The translations under genes and the position numbers were made by a program. 64,000 nt of DNA. Origin: Hyphomicrobium sp. ghe19. GTDB taxonomy: Bacteria > Pseudomonadota > Alphaproteobacteria > Rhizobiales > Hyphomicrobiaceae. Positions 54,337 to 64,000 of the stretch are shown here, piece by piece. Each line of letters starts with the position of its first letter. Within the stretch, counting starts at the first letter, position 1. The notes beneath the pieces were generated by a model that was not told the origin of the DNA, did not search any database, and saw only the letters and a list, made by a program, of their open reading frames with translations. The stretch is from the NCBI RefSeq assembly GCF_902712875.1, contig NZ_LR743509.1, positions 1,874,001 to 1,938,000 on the forward strand. Direction: 5' to 3'.

Positions 54337-54510
54337 TCAACCTTCATCGTCGTCACATGGAACCGGGAATTCAACGTCGGGGTCCCAGCAGATTTCGGCG
54401 GCGTGGACGCGGGAATCGACGGGTATTGTCAATGTGTGTGCGGACGCCACGGAAATTCCCGCGAAGCCCGCCAGGATCAGCAAGAGGCGCAATCGCATGA
54501 CGGTGGCCAT
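54337..54510 (-). CDS. Small secreted protein, unknown
   Basis: A 57-residue frame with a signal peptide (MRLRLLLILAGFAGISVASA) and a short acidic tail with two Cys (AEICWDPDVEFPVPCDDDEG). ATG 54510 or the internal ATG 54498 could be the start. No family is recognised. The strong signal peptide and matching codon use support it. Confidence 0.5.
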   Translation of the reverse strand: MATVMRLRLLLILAGFAGISVASAHTLTIPVDSRVHAAEICWDPDVEFPVPCDDDEG

Positions 54511-54521
54511 CCGGTAAAACC

Positions 54522-54555
54522 GAATTGGCGGCTCGCATTCGCAAGCCGCCAATTC
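54522..54555 (-). terminator. Intrinsic terminator of the DAHP synthase gene
   Basis: A perfect 12-bp stem GAATTGGCGGCT/AGCCGCCAATTC with a 10-base loop. It lies about 45 bases past the DAHP synthase stop and is followed by a short T run (GGTTTT) on the minus strand. Confidence 0.65.
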
Positions 54556-54598
54556 AGTATATAGCATTCGGTGACCGGCGGGAAATCCGTCAGCCTAA

Positions 54599-56002
54599 CT
54601 ATGCAATCAGCGTTTTAGGCTCGGGCCGACCCTCGGCGTCTCGCTCTTTCTTCAATTGCTCAGCAACGAGGAAGGCAAGCTCCAAAGCCTGGTCGGCGTT
54701 GAGGCGCGGATCGCAGTGGGTATGGTAGCGGTCGGAAAGATCCTGCTCGGAAATCGCCGTTGCGCCGCCGGTGCATTCGGTGACGTTCTGCCCGGTCATC
54801 TCGACGTGAATGCCGCCCGCATGCGTTCCCTCGGCCCGGTGGACTTCGAAGAACGACAGGCTTTCCTTCAGGATGCGATCGAAGGGGCGCGTCTTGTAAC
54901 CGTTGACGGCGGAGATCGTGTTGCCGTGCATCGGGTCGCAAGACCAGACGACGGAACGACCGGCCTTCTTCACCGCGCGAATGAGCTTCGGCAGATGCGC
55001 TTCCACCTTGTCATAGCCGAAGCGGCAGATGAGCGTCAGGCGGCCGGGCTCGTCCTTCGGGTTCAGAAGGTCGATCAGGCGCAGCAAACCGTCGGCGTCG
55101 AGGGACGGTCCGCACTTCAGGCCGATCGGATTCTTGATGCCACGGCAGTACTCGATGTGAGCGTGATCGGGTTGGCGCGTTCTGTCGCCGATCCAGATCA
55201 TGTGCCCGCTCGTCGCGTACCAATCGCCGCTCGTCGAATCCTTCCGCGTCAGAGCTTCCTCGTAGCCGAGAAGCAGTGCTTCGTGGCTCGTGTAGAAGCT
55301 CGTCGTGCGAAGTTGCGGTGTGTTGTCGGACGTGATCCCACAGGCGCGCATGAACTGCAGCGTCTCGGAGATGCGGTCGGCGATCTCCTGATAGTGATGG
55401 CCCTGCGGGCTATCCTTCACGAAGCCCATGTTCCACTGGTGCACGCGCTCGAGGTCGGCATAGCCGCCTGTTGCGAAGGCGCGGATCAGGTTCAGCGTCG
55501 CCGCGGACTGGCGATAGGCTTCGAGCTGGCGAACGGGATCGGGGATGCGGGCTTCCGCCGTGAACTCCGGCCCGTTGATGATGTCGCCACGATAGCTCGG
55601 CAGCTCCAGACCGTTCTTCTTTTCGGTCGGCGCGGAACGCGGCTTCGCGAACTGCCCGGCGATGCGCCCAAGCTTCGTGACGGGCTCGCCACCGGCATAG
55701 GTCAGCACGACCGCCATCTGCAGAAAGACGCGGAAGAAGTCGCGGATATTGTCGGCGCGGTGCTCGGCGAAGCTCTCGGCGCAATCGCCGCCCTGAAGCA
55801 GAAAACCGGTGCCGGACGCAATGACCGCGAGCTGCTTTTTCAGCTCCCGCGCTTCACCTGCAAAAACCAGCGGAGGGAACGTCGCGAGCTTTGCTTCCGC
55901 ATCGGCCAAAGCCTTGGCATCCGGATAATCCGGGACCTGCATGATGGGCTTATTGCGCCAGCTGTCCGGCGACCATTTTTCGAGTGGGGCGTTCGACGCC
56001 AT
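54599..56002 (-). CDS. 3-deoxy-7-phosphoheptulonate synthase, class II
   Basis: A 467-residue plant-type DAHP synthase, the first shikimate pathway enzyme. It starts [20 protein letters not shown]. Core motifs are [14 protein letters not shown], the KPRSAPTEK segment, [36 protein letters not shown] and [15 protein letters not shown], which together provide the metal and phosphate sites. ATG 56002 has CAGGAG upstream, so a 54-base longer frame is rejected. It stands alone with a good terminator. Confidence 0.93.
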   Translation of the reverse strand: MASNAPLEKWSPDSWRNKPIMQVPDYPDAKALADAEAKLATFPPLVFAGEARELKKQLAVIASGTGFLLQGGDCAESFAEHRADNIRDFFRVFLQMAVVLTYAGGEPVTKLGRIAGQFAKPRSAPTEKKNGLELPSYRGDIINGPEFTAEARIPDPVRQLEAYRQSAATLNLIRAFATGGYADLERVHQWNMGFVKDSPQGHHYQEIADRISETLQFMRACGITSDNTPQLRTTSFYTSHEALLLGYEEALTRKDSTSGDWYATSGHMIWIGDRTRQPDHAHIEYCRGIKNPIGLKCGPSLDADGLLRLIDLLNPKDEPGRLTLICRFGYDKVEAHLPKLIRAVKKAGRSVVWSCDPMHGNTISAVNGYKTRPFDRILKESLSFFEVHRAEGTHAGGIHVEMTGQNVTECTGGATAISEQDLSDRYHTHCDPRLNADQALELAFLVAEQLKKERDAEGRPEPKTLIA

Positions 56003-56138
56003 AGTTAACTCCTGAAGAGCACATATCGGGTGCGTACCCAGGGGCGGCGCCTTCAACTGCTCTGTGGCATATTATCCCGGGGCTTATAGGAGATATCCGG
56101 AGCTCGCGCCAGCGCCAGAGTGACCTGCCTTTATGCGC

Positions 56139-56894
56139 TCAAAGTCCGGCAGACATGCCGCCATCGACGGCCAGTTCCGAACCTGTGCAATATAGGCTGT
56201 CGTCGGAGGCAAAAAAGACCACAGCCCCGGTCATGTCTTCGGGGCGTCCGAGGCGTCCCATCGGCGTCTTGTCGATGAGGGCCTTCTTCACGGGCGGCAG
56301 CTTCAAGAGGCGGTCGGTAATGCCGGTTTCGACATAACCCGGCGCGACGGAATTCACGCGAACGTTGAAGGGCGCGTATTCGACGGCGAGCCCCTTGGTC
56401 AACGCGGTGATCGCGCCCTTGGTCGCCGTGTAGGCCGCGAGCGGACGCAGACCCCGGTTCGCCATGATGGACGAGATATTGATGATCGACGGCGCCTGCG
56501 ACTTCCGCAGCAGCGGCAGCCCGTCGCGCGATAGCCGCAGAATCGCGTCGAGGTTGACCTCGCGCAACTTGGCCCAATCGGAATCCGACAACTGACGAAT
56601 TTCGCCGCGAACGAGAATACCCGCGTTATTTACGAGGACGTCTGCGTATCCATGCGCCTTCTCGACATTCCGGAGGAGCGCCGTCGTATCCTGCCCCTTG
56701 GAGACGTCGACGGTCATTGCGGTTGCGGCGCCGCCCTTCGACTTGATGTATTGAACCGTCTCTTCCGCGGTTTCGCCGTTGATGTCGGTAACCCAGACAT
56801 GCGCGCCTTCGACGGCAAAGCGCTCGGCGATGGCTCGCCCGATGCCGCCGCCCGAGCCCGTTACGATGGCGATCTTTCCGCTGAGCCGCGTCAT
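56139..56894 (-). CDS. SDR-family oxidoreductase (FabG-like fold)
   Basis: A 251-residue short-chain dehydrogenase. The cofactor loop is [16 protein letters not shown] (12-27) with Asp in VWVTDINGE, suggesting NAD preference. NNAGI and the catalytic Ser-Tyr-Lys ([19 protein letters not shown]) are present. The end VDGGMSAGL is typical. The substrate is not evident. It lies between genes for DAHP synthase and glutathione reductase, with no clear operon link. Confidence 0.88.
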   Translation of the reverse strand: MTRLSGKIAIVTGSGGGIGRAIAERFAVEGAHVWVTDINGETAEETVQYIKSKGGAATAMTVDVSKGQDTTALLRNVEKAHGYADVLVNNAGILVRGEIRQLSDSDWAKLREVNLDAILRLSRDGLPLLRKSQAPSIINISSIMANRGLRPLAAYTATKGAITALTKGLAVEYAPFNVRVNSVAPGYVETGITDRLLKLPPVKKALIDKTPMGRLGRPEDMTGAVVFFASDDSLYCTGSELAVDGGMSAGL

Positions 56895-56982
56895 GTGTTC
56901 CCTCTAGTCGTGGCGCCCGGCTCGTCATGAAGCCGTCTTGTCGTGAAGTGGGGCGAAGCCATACGGCGGGGCTATCCCGCGA

Positions 56983-58362
56983 TCAACCGGCAGCTTCGCC
57001 AGGTGCGATCCATTTCTCGCGAAGCGTGACCAGTTCCTCTGCGGCGGATGGATGCAAGGCCATCGTCTGGTCGAAATCGGCCTTGCAGGCGCGCATGCGG
57101 ACGGCAACTGCCGCCATCTGAACGATTTCGGCCGCATCCGGCCCGAAGACGTGGACGCCGACGACGCGGTCCGTCGCGCCCTCGACAACAATCTTCACGA
57201 GCATTTTCTCATCCCGGCCGGCCATGATGGCCTTCATCGGCCGGAAGCTCCCTTTGTAGATATGCACGTCGCTATATTGGGCGCGGGCTTCCTGCTCGGT
57301 GAAGCCGACGGTGCCGATCTCGGGCGTCGAGAAGACGGCGGTCGGGATCGTGGTGTAGTCGACCATCCACGGTTTCTTGCCGAATAGCGTGTCGGCGAAC
57401 GCATGGCCTTCGCGGATCGCAACCGGCGTCAGGTTCACGCGATTGGTGACATCGCCGACGGCGTAGATCGACGGCACCGTCGTCTGCGAGGCGTTGTCGA
57501 CGACGACGGCGCCTGCCGGATCGAGATGGACGCCGAGGGCTTCGAGGCCGAGATTTTTCGTATTGGGAGAGCGGCCGATTGCGAACATGATCTGATCGGC
57601 TTCGAGCGTCTCGCCTCCGGTGATCGTGCCGGCGAGGCCGGATGCCGTCTTCGCGATCTTCGTGAACACCTGCCCGTTGATGATGCGGATGCCCCGCGCC
57701 GTCATTGCGGCGGCGAGCGCGTCGCGCAAATCCTCGTCGAAGCCGCGAAGGAATTTATCGCCCCGATAGATCAGCGTCACCTCGGAGCCCAGGCCATGGA
57801 AGATCGAGGCGAACTCGACGGCGATATATCCCCCGCCCGCGATGACGATGCGGCGCGGCAGTTCTTTCAGATTGAACGCTTCATTGGACGTTATGACGTG
57901 CTCGACGCCCGGCAGCTTGGGATCGATGTTGGGATGTCCGCCGGTCGCCACCAAAATCGTCTTCGCAGTGACGATCCGCCCCGACGTCGCGAGACGAACT
58001 TCGTTGGCCGAGAGAAGCGTTGCTCTTTCGGCAAAGACCTCCACTTTGAATTTTTGGAGCGTGGCGCGATAGGCAGCTTCGAGACGCGATATTTCCTTGT
58101 CTTTCGCGCGTATCAGGGACGCCCAGTCGAACGTCTCGCTGACGGTCCAGCCGAAGCCCGCGGCATCTTCGAATTCATCGGCAAAGCGGCTGGCGTAGAC
58201 GAGAAGCTTTTTGGGAACGCAACCGCGGATGACGCAGGTGCCGCCGACCCGATACTCCTCGGCGACGGCGACCCTAGCGCCATAGCTTGCCGCAATGCGG
58301 GCAGCCCTGACGCCACCGGAGCCAGCGCCGATGACGAAGAGATCAAAATCAAAGTTTGTCAT
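56983..58362 (-). CDS. gor: Glutathione-disulfide reductase
   Basis: A 459-residue flavoenzyme. The FAD loop VIGAGSGGVRAARIAASYG is near the start. The redox pair Cys43/Cys48 sits in GGTCVIRGCVPKKL, the variant with one extra Arg typical of glutathione reductase (GTCVIRGCVPKK). The NADPH domain and the C-terminal His of the dimer interface (ALHPSAAEELVTLRE) are present. It reduces oxidised glutathione in the cytoplasm. It lies 18 bases after a DUF2059 gene. Confidence 0.9.
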   Translation of the reverse strand: MTNFDFDLFVIGAGSGGVRAARIAASYGARVAVAEEYRVGGTCVIRGCVPKKLLVYASRFADEFEDAAGFGWTVSETFDWASLIRAKDKEISRLEAAYRATLQKFKVEVFAERATLLSANEVRLATSGRIVTAKTILVATGGHPNIDPKLPGVEHVITSNEAFNLKELPRRIVIAGGGYIAVEFASIFHGLGSEVTLIYRGDKFLRGFDEDLRDALAAAMTARGIRIINGQVFTKIAKTASGLAGTITGGETLEADQIMFAIGRSPNTKNLGLEALGVHLDPAGAVVVDNASQTTVPSIYAVGDVTNRVNLTPVAIREGHAFADTLFGKKPWMVDYTTIPTAVFSTPEIGTVGFTEQEARAQYSDVHIYKGSFRPMKAIMAGRDEKMLVKIVVEGATDRVVGVHVFGPDAAEIVQMAAVAVRMRACKADFDQTMALHPSAAEELVTLREKWIAPGEAAG

Positions 58363-58380
58363 GGCGCGTTCTGATGTGAA

Positions 58381-58872
58381 CTATTTCTGATCGGCGGCCT
58401 GCGGTGTTGCGCCCGCCTTCATCTCGTCGGCAATCTTGGCTGAGTACTTCAGGCCGATCTCGGCGCCCTTCTTCATCAGCTCCGGCGTTTTCTGGATGAA
58501 CTTGGCGCCTGGGCCCGAGCGATAGAAATCGGTGACCGCTTTCAATTCTTCGGCCGTGAACGTCTCGGCGTAAAGGTTGGCGCAATCGGTGATCAACTGC
58601 TCCTGATAATCGAGGAGCTTCTTCATGCCCTCATCGAAATCTTCGGAACGTTTTTTGCCCTCTTCCGATCCGCCGGCATTGGCGCCTTGGGCGAAGCCGC
58701 GCGCCATGGCATCGATCATGCCTGCCATCTGCTTCTTTACGCCCGTGACTTCGAGCAGTTCGCGCGCCGCGGCAACCCGCGCGGGATCGAGCGGCGGCGG
58801 GGCATTATCCGCGAGCGCCGCAGTTGTGAAGCAGATGAGGCACAAAGCAGCTATCCGCAGGGTTTGCCCCAT
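58381..58872 (-). CDS. DUF2059 domain secreted protein
   Basis: A 163-residue protein with signal (LRIAALCLICFTTAALA). The mature part has PARVAAARELLEVTGVKKQMAGM and ELKAVTDFYRSGPGAKFIQKTPELM, the DUF2059 pattern. The domain is periplasmic with unknown role. It lies three bases from the end of rpiA and is probably in one transcript with rpiA and gor. Confidence 0.85.
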   Translation of the reverse strand: MGQTLRIAALCLICFTTAALADNAPPPLDPARVAAARELLEVTGVKKQMAGMIDAMARGFAQGANAGGSEEGKKRSEDFDEGMKKLLDYQEQLITDCANLYAETFTAEELKAVTDFYRSGPGAKFIQKTPELMKKGAEIGLKYSAKIADEMKAGATPQAADQK

Positions 58873-58874
58873 GA

Positions 58875-59597
58875 TCAGAAGTCCTCTTCAAAATCGGTTT
58901 CAATGCCGGAGAGCACTTCAACGCCTTTTGGCCCCGCAACGATCCCGACGTCCGCAATTCCCAAAAACAGGCCGGATTCGACGATGCCCGGCACAAGCTT
59001 CAGAGCGTCGTCCAGGGCTTCCGGATCGTCAATCAAGCCAAAGGCGCAATCGAGGATATGATTGCCATTGTCGGTTACGAATGGCTTGCCGTTCGTGCCA
59101 ACGCGCAGCTTCACCTCGCCTTCGCATCCACAATCGGCTGCAAGCTTGACGATCAAGTTCTGTGTCGCCGCCAGTCCGAACGGTACGACTTCGAGCGGTA
59201 GCGGGAAAAGGCCGAGATTTTCGACGCGCTTTGAGTTGTCGGCAATGATGACGACGCGATCGGAGGCGACCGCCACGATTTTTTCCCGGAGGAGTGCGCC
59301 GCCGCCGCCCTTGATGAGCCGCAGTTCCGAATCAATTTCGTCGGCGCCGTCGATCGTCAAATCGAGTTCCGGCGTCTCGTCGAGCGTCGTCAGCGGGATG
59401 CCCAGCGCCGCCGCCTGAGCGCGCGTCGCTTCCGAGGTCGGCACGCAAACGACCTTGAGGCCGCTTTTCACTTTGGCGCCGAGAAGATCGACGAATTTTG
59501 CTGCTGTCGAGCCCGTGCCGAGGCCAAGCTTCATACCGTCTTCAACGTACGTCAGCGCCTGTTCGGCGGCTTGTCGCTTCCAATCGTCATTGCTCAT
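58875..59597 (-). CDS. rpiA: Ribose-5-phosphate isomerase A
   Basis: A 240-residue enzyme that interconverts ribose 5-phosphate and ribulose 5-phosphate. The phosphate-binding loop is [21 protein letters not shown]. Catalytic segments [11 protein letters not shown] and [14 protein letters not shown], containing Asp and Lys/Glu, follow. ATG 59597 is used, since the frame running to 60392 is non-coding upstream. It forms an apparent operon with the DUF2059 and gor genes. Confidence 0.92.
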   Translation of the reverse strand: MSNDDWKRQAAEQALTYVEDGMKLGLGTGSTAAKFVDLLGAKVKSGLKVVCVPTSEATRAQAAALGIPLTTLDETPELDLTIDGADEIDSELRLIKGGGGALLREKIVAVASDRVVIIADNSKRVENLGLFPLPLEVVPFGLAATQNLIVKLAADCGCEGEVKLRVGTNGKPFVTDNGNHILDCAFGLIDDPEALDDALKLVPGIVESGLFLGIADVGIVAGPKGVEVLSGIETDFEEDF

Positions 59598-59756
59598 TAC
59601 GGCCTCAAGCTTTTGCAAAAATCGCGCCCTCCGCGCGGGTCCCTCTCTAGGCTCCGGATGCGGCTCTTTCAAGCCAGCCATCCGGGCGGCGCCCTCGTGA
59701 CGCCGTGACAGGGGCGCCTGAGATGAATACGCTACTTGAAAACGCGAGGAGAATTC

Positions 59757-60440
59757 ATGCAGGGCTGGACCATCGTCTTCGACCTTGACGGCACGCTCAT
59801 CGATACCGCACCCGACCTCGCCGAAGCGACGAATCACGTGCTCGCGACGCTCGGTCTCGACCGCATCAACGAACTCGAAATTCGCCCATTCGTCGGGCAC
59901 GGGGCGCTGGCGATGATCGAGGGAGCGGTGAAGGCCCATGGCCGGAAGCTGTCGCAGCGGGAACTGCACGACCTCTTCGAGGTCTTCATCGTCTATTATT
60001 CCGCACACATCGCAGACTATAGCGTCCCTTATCCGCACGTCATCGCGACGCTCGAGGGGCTCAAGGCCCGGGGGGCTACGCTCGCGGTCTGTACGAACAA
60101 GATGGAAGCGCAAGCGCGCGCCGTTCTGAAGACGATGAAGCTCGACCACTATTTTTCGGCTTTGACCGGCCGCGATAGCCTCGGCGCCTATAAGCCCGAT
60201 CCGCGACACCTGACGGGCACCATCGCGCTGGCTGGCGGGCGGCCAGAGACCAGCATCATGATCGGTGACAGCGAGACGGACATCAAGACGGCGAAAGCCG
60301 CTTCGATCCCGGTCGTCGCGGTCAGCTTCGGCTACAGCGTCGATCCCGTCGCGTCGTTCGGGCCTGACGCCATCATCGACGACTACCGCCACCTGCCGCG
60401 CGCGATCGAGACGTTTCTCGGCACATCCGTCAGTACATAG
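59757..60440 (+). CDS. gph: Phosphoglycolate phosphatase-like HAD hydrolase
   Basis: A 227-residue HAD phosphatase. The nucleophile motif is [20 protein letters not shown], followed by [15 protein letters not shown], then YKPDPRHL, and [16 protein letters not shown]. It probably hydrolyses 2-phosphoglycolate. ATG 59757 has GAGGAG upstream. Motifs and length agree with Gph; related sugar phosphatases cannot be excluded. Confidence 0.85.
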   Translation: MQGWTIVFDLDGTLIDTAPDLAEATNHVLATLGLDRINELEIRPFVGHGALAMIEGAVKAHGRKLSQRELHDLFEVFIVYYSAHIADYSVPYPHVIATLEGLKARGATLAVCTNKMEAQARAVLKTMKLDHYFSALTGRDSLGAYKPDPRHLTGTIALAGGRPETSIMIGDSETDIKTAKAASIPVVAVSFGYSVDPVASFGPDAIIDDYRHLPRAIETFLGTSVST

Positions 60441-60443
60441 GCG

Positions 60444-60821
60444 TCAGTATGTCAGAACCCGGCAGTCGCTCGACATGATTTCCTCGATGAAATGCGCGGC
60501 ACCGATGACGCCGCTGCATTCGGGGATCACGTCTTCCTTGCGCATGGCGCAGACATCCAGCCCCGGCGAGAAGCAGAAGAACCTGACGCCCGCTGCGTGC
60601 GCTTCCTTGATGAAATCATAGATCGAGCGCGCTTCGTCGGGTTTCAGCCGGATGCCGTCCGCGACGCCGGTCTTCAGCAACGTCGCCGCGGTACCCGTGC
60701 AGATGACCTCGACGTGATAGTCCATTCCGGCGGCGACGGACGCCTGGAAGAGCGGTGCGCTCAAGCTTTCGCCGCTTCGCAGATCGGCGTTCGCCAGGAC
60801 GATGATGAGCTTCTGCGGCAT
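60444..60821 (-). CDS. DsrE-family protein
   Basis: A 125-residue protein with the DsrE/F-like layout: KLIIVLANADLRSGESLSAPLFQAS, AAGMDYHVEVICTGTAATLLK and the later AAGVRFFCFSPGLDVCAMRKED. Two Cys near the C-terminal half could bind sulfur. DsrE-like proteins carry sulfane sulfur or act as sulfurtransferase partners. Its presence fits the sulfur oxidation genes in the window (fccB, soxYZ), but it is far away. GAGGGG precedes the ATG. Confidence 0.78.
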   Translation of the reverse strand: MPQKLIIVLANADLRSGESLSAPLFQASVAAGMDYHVEVICTGTAATLLKTGVADGIRLKPDEARSIYDFIKEAHAAGVRFFCFSPGLDVCAMRKEDVIPECSGVIGAAHFIEEIMSSDCRVLTY

Positions 60822-60903
60822 CGTTGCCCCTCGCTCCGCTGAGGATGAGGGACACACTACGCCCGCGATGACGCCTGCTGCAACCTTGCGGCAACCCGCT
60901 TCG

Positions 60904-63216
60904 TCAAACGTCGTGGCCACTGATGTAGCGGCGATAGACGAGAATCGTTGCGGGCAGGAACACGAGATCGGCGACGAGCGACGCGAGAAGCGTGACGCCG
61001 CAGACGAGGCCGAAGAGCCGAAGCGACGGCAGCTCAGAGAAAATCGTCACGCCGAGGCCAAAGGCCAGCACGATTGTCGTCAGAATGATTGCTGGGCCGA
61101 CGAGCACGCGGGCGTTGCGGATTGCAACTTCCGGAGCGACGCCCGGTTTTTCCTCGAGCCTGAGGCGATTGAGGAAGTGGATGAGCGCGTCGACGCCCAA
61201 TCCGAACACCACGATCAGCGCGACGACGGACGAGAACTCGAGGCCACCTCCTATGAACCACAGCATGGCTCCCGTCGTGACGACCGGAAAAAGGCCAGGC
61301 AGCAAGCTGATGACGCCGACAAAGAAGGAGCGGAACGCGACGGCGAGCAGCACTGCGGCGATAAGCACGCAGATCGGGATGCTTTCATCGAGCTGCGTGA
61401 TCATGCGGTGGCTGTTGCGGGCGGCGATCGCCGGCAGGCCCGTCACCGATATTTCATAGGCCGGATAGGCTTTGCGGACCGGATCGAGCGCCTCGTCGAC
61501 CTTATGGACGAGCGGCAGAATCTGACTGGCGTCAACGTCCGGCAGGCGGCCGGTCACAAGCACCGCGTCCTGCTCCTTGGCGATGAAACGGCGGACCAGA
61601 TGCTCGGGAAGCAGATTGACGTACTTCTTCACCGTTTCGACGTTGTCGTCGCCGTTTTCGCGCAGCCAGCGCCTGAGGCTTTCGAGCGACCAGACGTTGC
61701 CGAGACCGGCCGCCTTCTCCAGCGCGAGGTGCGTCTCTTCGATGACTTTGAGCGTGGCGGGATCGTAGAGGCTGGCGCCATTCTTCCAGCGAATCATGAC
61801 GTGGAAGGGATTGGCGCCGGTCAGCTTGCTATCGATGCGGCCCGTCGCTGCGAGCGCCTGCTCGCGGTCGGGCACCTGATCTGCGAGCCGGTAGCGCGGC
61901 TCAAGTTGCAGATGGAGCGAGGCGAAATAGATGAAAAGCCCAATGCCGAGGATCGTATAGAGGACCGAGTGCTTGATGACACGATCGACGATTGCGCCGA
62001 CGAACGTGCCAAGCGCGTCCATCATACCGTCGGCCGGCGCGTGATCGCGCGCCAAAGTCTTTTCATTGCGGATCAGCAGCAGACCCAGGATCGGCAGGAC
62101 GACGATGACGGCAATGAAGGAGATGCAAACCGCCATGGCGCCGGCTTCTCCGAACGTGCGGATGAGCCCCGATTCGGACAATAGGAGAGCCAGAAACGCC
62201 AGAAGCGTCGCGCCATGCGCCAGCACGCATGCGGGACCAACGACATTCACTGCGAACGTCACGGCCTGAAGCTTGGTATCGCCCTCGCGCAGACGAATGC
62301 GAATGGCGGACACCATCTGCATGCTGTCGGCGAAGCCCATCACCAAGATGAGCGGCGTCATCACGTTCAGGAAGAGATTGAGTTTGAAGTTCAGCCAGCC
62401 GAGCAGGCCCAGCGACCAGCAGACCGCGATGACGGGTGGCAGCGCTGCGACGAGCATCAGCGACACGCGCCGGAAGAACAGCGCCGCGATAGCCGCGCCG
62501 AACAACAGGCCGAGGCCGTTATAGACGATCTGATCGCGCTCGACGGCGTTGCGGATTTCGAGTTGCATGACCGGCGCGCCGGCGAGCTTAACGCTGAGAC
62601 CGACGGGTTCCAGATCTTCCTTCGCGGTCTGCTCGATATCGCCGATGACGGTTTTGGAGGATTTCTCGGCGACCACATCGCGATTGAGCGAGAGGACTAT
62701 CAGCGCAAGCTGGCCGTCTTCCGACAGGAACTTGCCCTTGACGATGTCGTTGCTTTTCAGCGCGTCCATGATCTGGTCGAAGGCCGGACCTTCGGGCAGT
62801 TCATCCGGGACGATGGGCGGCGCGTATCCCGTGGGATCGGGTTTGCCGCGGGCCGAGAGCATCGAGACGATGCCGTTGACGCCGTCGGCCAACTGCAGAT
62901 CGGCGGCCGCGTTTGCGAAGGCCTTCAGGCCATCGTGGGTCAGAAGGTTCTTGCCTTCGACGACGACCAGCACATCGTATTCGCTGGAAGGAAAGCGCCG
63001 GTCGATCTCTTCGTAGGTATGGAATTCCGGTGTATTCGTGCGGAACAGCTCAGAGAGGCTGTCGTCCACTCTCAAGCGCGTCAGCCCGGTGACCGCAGCG
63101 GCGGTGATGAGCACGACGATAATGGCTGCAATGATCGGCGCCTTGATTCCGATGAGGCCGAGCTTGTTCAAGCCCAACGACATCAGATGCGGGCGTTGCG
63201 GCTCCGTTGGCTTCAA
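60904..63216 (-). CDS. MMPL/RND-type exporter
   Basis: A 770-residue inner-membrane protein. Membrane segment 1 (APIIAAIIVVLITAAAVTGL) is followed by a periplasmic loop of ~200 residues, a block of spans with LNLFLNVMTPLILVMGFADSM, a second loop (about 430-590), and a final block with LIVVFGLGVDALIHFLNRLR. The twofold pattern and GFxDSxH/GxGVDxxIH-like motifs fit the MMPL/RND superfamily of lipid or hopanoid exporters. The start is TTG 63216 with GGGGAGGAT six bases before; ATG 63183 is an alternative. Confidence 0.85.
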   Translation of the reverse strand: MKPTEPQRPHLMSLGLNKLGLIGIKAPIIAAIIVVLITAAAVTGLTRLRVDDSLSELFRTNTPEFHTYEEIDRRFPSSEYDVLVVVEGKNLLTHDGLKAFANAAADLQLADGVNGIVSMLSARGKPDPTGYAPPIVPDELPEGPAFDQIMDALKSNDIVKGKFLSEDGQLALIVLSLNRDVVAEKSSKTVIGDIEQTAKEDLEPVGLSVKLAGAPVMQLEIRNAVERDQIVYNGLGLLFGAAIAALFFRRVSLMLVAALPPVIAVCWSLGLLGWLNFKLNLFLNVMTPLILVMGFADSMQMVSAIRIRLREGDTKLQAVTFAVNVVGPACVLAHGATLLAFLALLLSESGLIRTFGEAGAMAVCISFIAVIVVLPILGLLLIRNEKTLARDHAPADGMMDALGTFVGAIVDRVIKHSVLYTILGIGLFIYFASLHLQLEPRYRLADQVPDREQALAATGRIDSKLTGANPFHVMIRWKNGASLYDPATLKVIEETHLALEKAAGLGNVWSLESLRRWLRENGDDNVETVKKYVNLLPEHLVRRFIAKEQDAVLVTGRLPDVDASQILPLVHKVDEALDPVRKAYPAYEISVTGLPAIAARNSHRMITQLDESIPICVLIAAVLLAVAFRSFFVGVISLLPGLFPVVTTGAMLWFIGGGLEFSSVVALIVVFGLGVDALIHFLNRLRLEEKPGVAPEVAIRNARVLVGPAIILTTIVLAFGLGVTIFSELPSLRLFGLVCGVTLLASLVADLVFLPATILVYRRYISGHDV

Positions 63217-63515
63217 TGCATCCTCCCCAACGACTTCGATCTAAGAAGCCGCCCAGGCGCCCCCCTGCAATCGTGCGTTTGTTGCGGGAGACATCGCATT
63301 TTGCTGGGGTTGGGTGCAAGGACTACATCGCAGGGAACGCAGCGGTAAATAAGCAGTCATCAAGCGTGCGCCGGCATTGCCGACAACTTTGGCTAGAGAT
63401 GCGCGTTAGTGGGGATGCGAATCACGAGGCCACGCAAACTCTCCTTGCTTCAAGTCCGCCGGTTGTGGAACAGCCTCATGTTCATCCCCCCATCGCCTTC
63501 GATCTAGGATCTTCG

Positions 63516-64000
63516 ATGCTCAGAACCTCGCCGCTTCCGATTATCGCCACCGTATTCTTTGCCGCAATCGCCTTGGCGTTCGCGGGAGTGCCGAGCGCCT
63601 TCGCGTTGAAAAAGACGGTCGTCGGGCCCGTCGCGCTCGAGGTGCCGGACGATTTCAAAGAGGTCGCGGCCTCTGAGACGCCGACCATCCGCCAGGATGC
63701 TTCGGGCATCACAGTCGAAGTCTCGGAACTTCCTCCGGAAGCGCTGGAGGAATTCAGGGGACAGCCGTTTCTCGATTTTCTCGCGAGCCTCAAATATACG
63801 AACGCCGCGTACGCCCCCGGTGCGCTGGACCGGAGGGACACCTACAGCTACGTCCTGGCTGATGCCGTTGGGGCCAAGGGGCCTGAGTCGCGGTTCCTGC
63901 TGATTCTCGGCGATGCCAAACGGGCCGCCATCATCACCGCTTACGCGCCGAAGAGCGAGATCGACAACGGCCACGCGACCCGGGCTGCGATAGAGGCGAT
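63516..64000 (+). CDS. Secreted protein, 3' end outside the window
   Basis: An open frame from ATG 63516 to the window edge (161 codons shown). It has a signal peptide (MLRTSPLPIIATVFFAAIALAFA) with a likely cleavage near PSAFA. The mature part (KKTVVGPVALEVPDDFKEVA) is a mixed alpha/beta sequence without a recognised family. It is not interrupted by any stop in the window. It is divergent from the MMPL exporter gene. Confidence 0.6.
   Translation, partial: MLRTSPLPIIATVFFAAIALAFAGVPSAFALKKTVVGPVALEVPDDFKEVAASETPTIRQDASGITVEVSELPPEALEEFRGQPFLDFLASLKYTNAAYAPGALDRRDTYSYVLADAVGAKGPESRFLLILGDAKRAAIITAYAPKSEIDNGHATRAAIEA

Overview
The window is chromosomal DNA from a GC-rich alphaproteobacterium, most likely a Hyphomicrobiales member of the Hyphomicrobium type. 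This is inferred from the gene set: LpcC-type LPS core mannosyltransferase, DUF2865 and SIMPL/BP26-like envelope proteins, a TIM44-like protein, class II DAHP synthase, a FadD/FadE/FadI/FadJ set, SoxYZ with a flavocytochrome c-type flavoprotein, and palindromic GTCATCC...GGATGAC intergenic repeats. No rRNA gene or CRISPR array was seen. One tRNA (CAT anticodon, probably tRNA-Ile2) is present.

Layout. 1-12.4 kb: envelope and surface-sugar genes (nitrilase-superfamily tail, SIMPL, several glycosyltransferases, TIM44-like, RlpA-like, a sulfatase-fold membrane enzyme, lpcC), an arylsulfatase relic, and an FMN-dependent hydroxy-acid dehydrogenase. 12.4-24.4 kb: lipid metabolism, with a ketoacyl synthase plus dedicated acyl carrier protein (NodE/NodF-like pairing), fadD-merR, cfa, fadI, fadJ and fadE. 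24.6-27 kb: sulfur oxidation (fccB-like gene divergent from soxYZ), then an outer-membrane barrel gene. 28.2-41.6 kb: an integrated element. 42-64 kb: housekeeping genes (cimA, cysS, gltX, nadE, class II DAHP synthase, gor, rpiA, gph), a beta-propeller/MoaD-like pair, a GIY-YIG gene, a DsrE-like gene and an MMPL/RND-type transporter. The last gene, a secreted protein, runs off the end.

The most interesting part is the 13.3-kb element between two imperfect 26-bp direct repeats (28240-28265 and 41555-41580, 23/26 identical). Its order is: tyrosine integrase, a coupled unknown gene, an AlpA-like regulator, a winged-helix-type putative replication initiator with four iteron-like AAAACCCCGGGTG repeats inside its own reading frame, and a DUF2280 protein (small-terminase-like). 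This resembles a phage satellite of the PICI/P4 type with a lambda-O-like intragenic origin. The right half looks like anti-phage cargo: a DUF4238 protein, a three-gene operon (PD-(D/E)xK nuclease-like protein, orphan ParA-type ATPase, small unknown protein), a divergent 1201-residue SIR2-domain protein, and a three-helix membrane protein. The nuclease-ParA-small protein operon beside a giant SIR2 effector is the best candidate here for an undescribed system.
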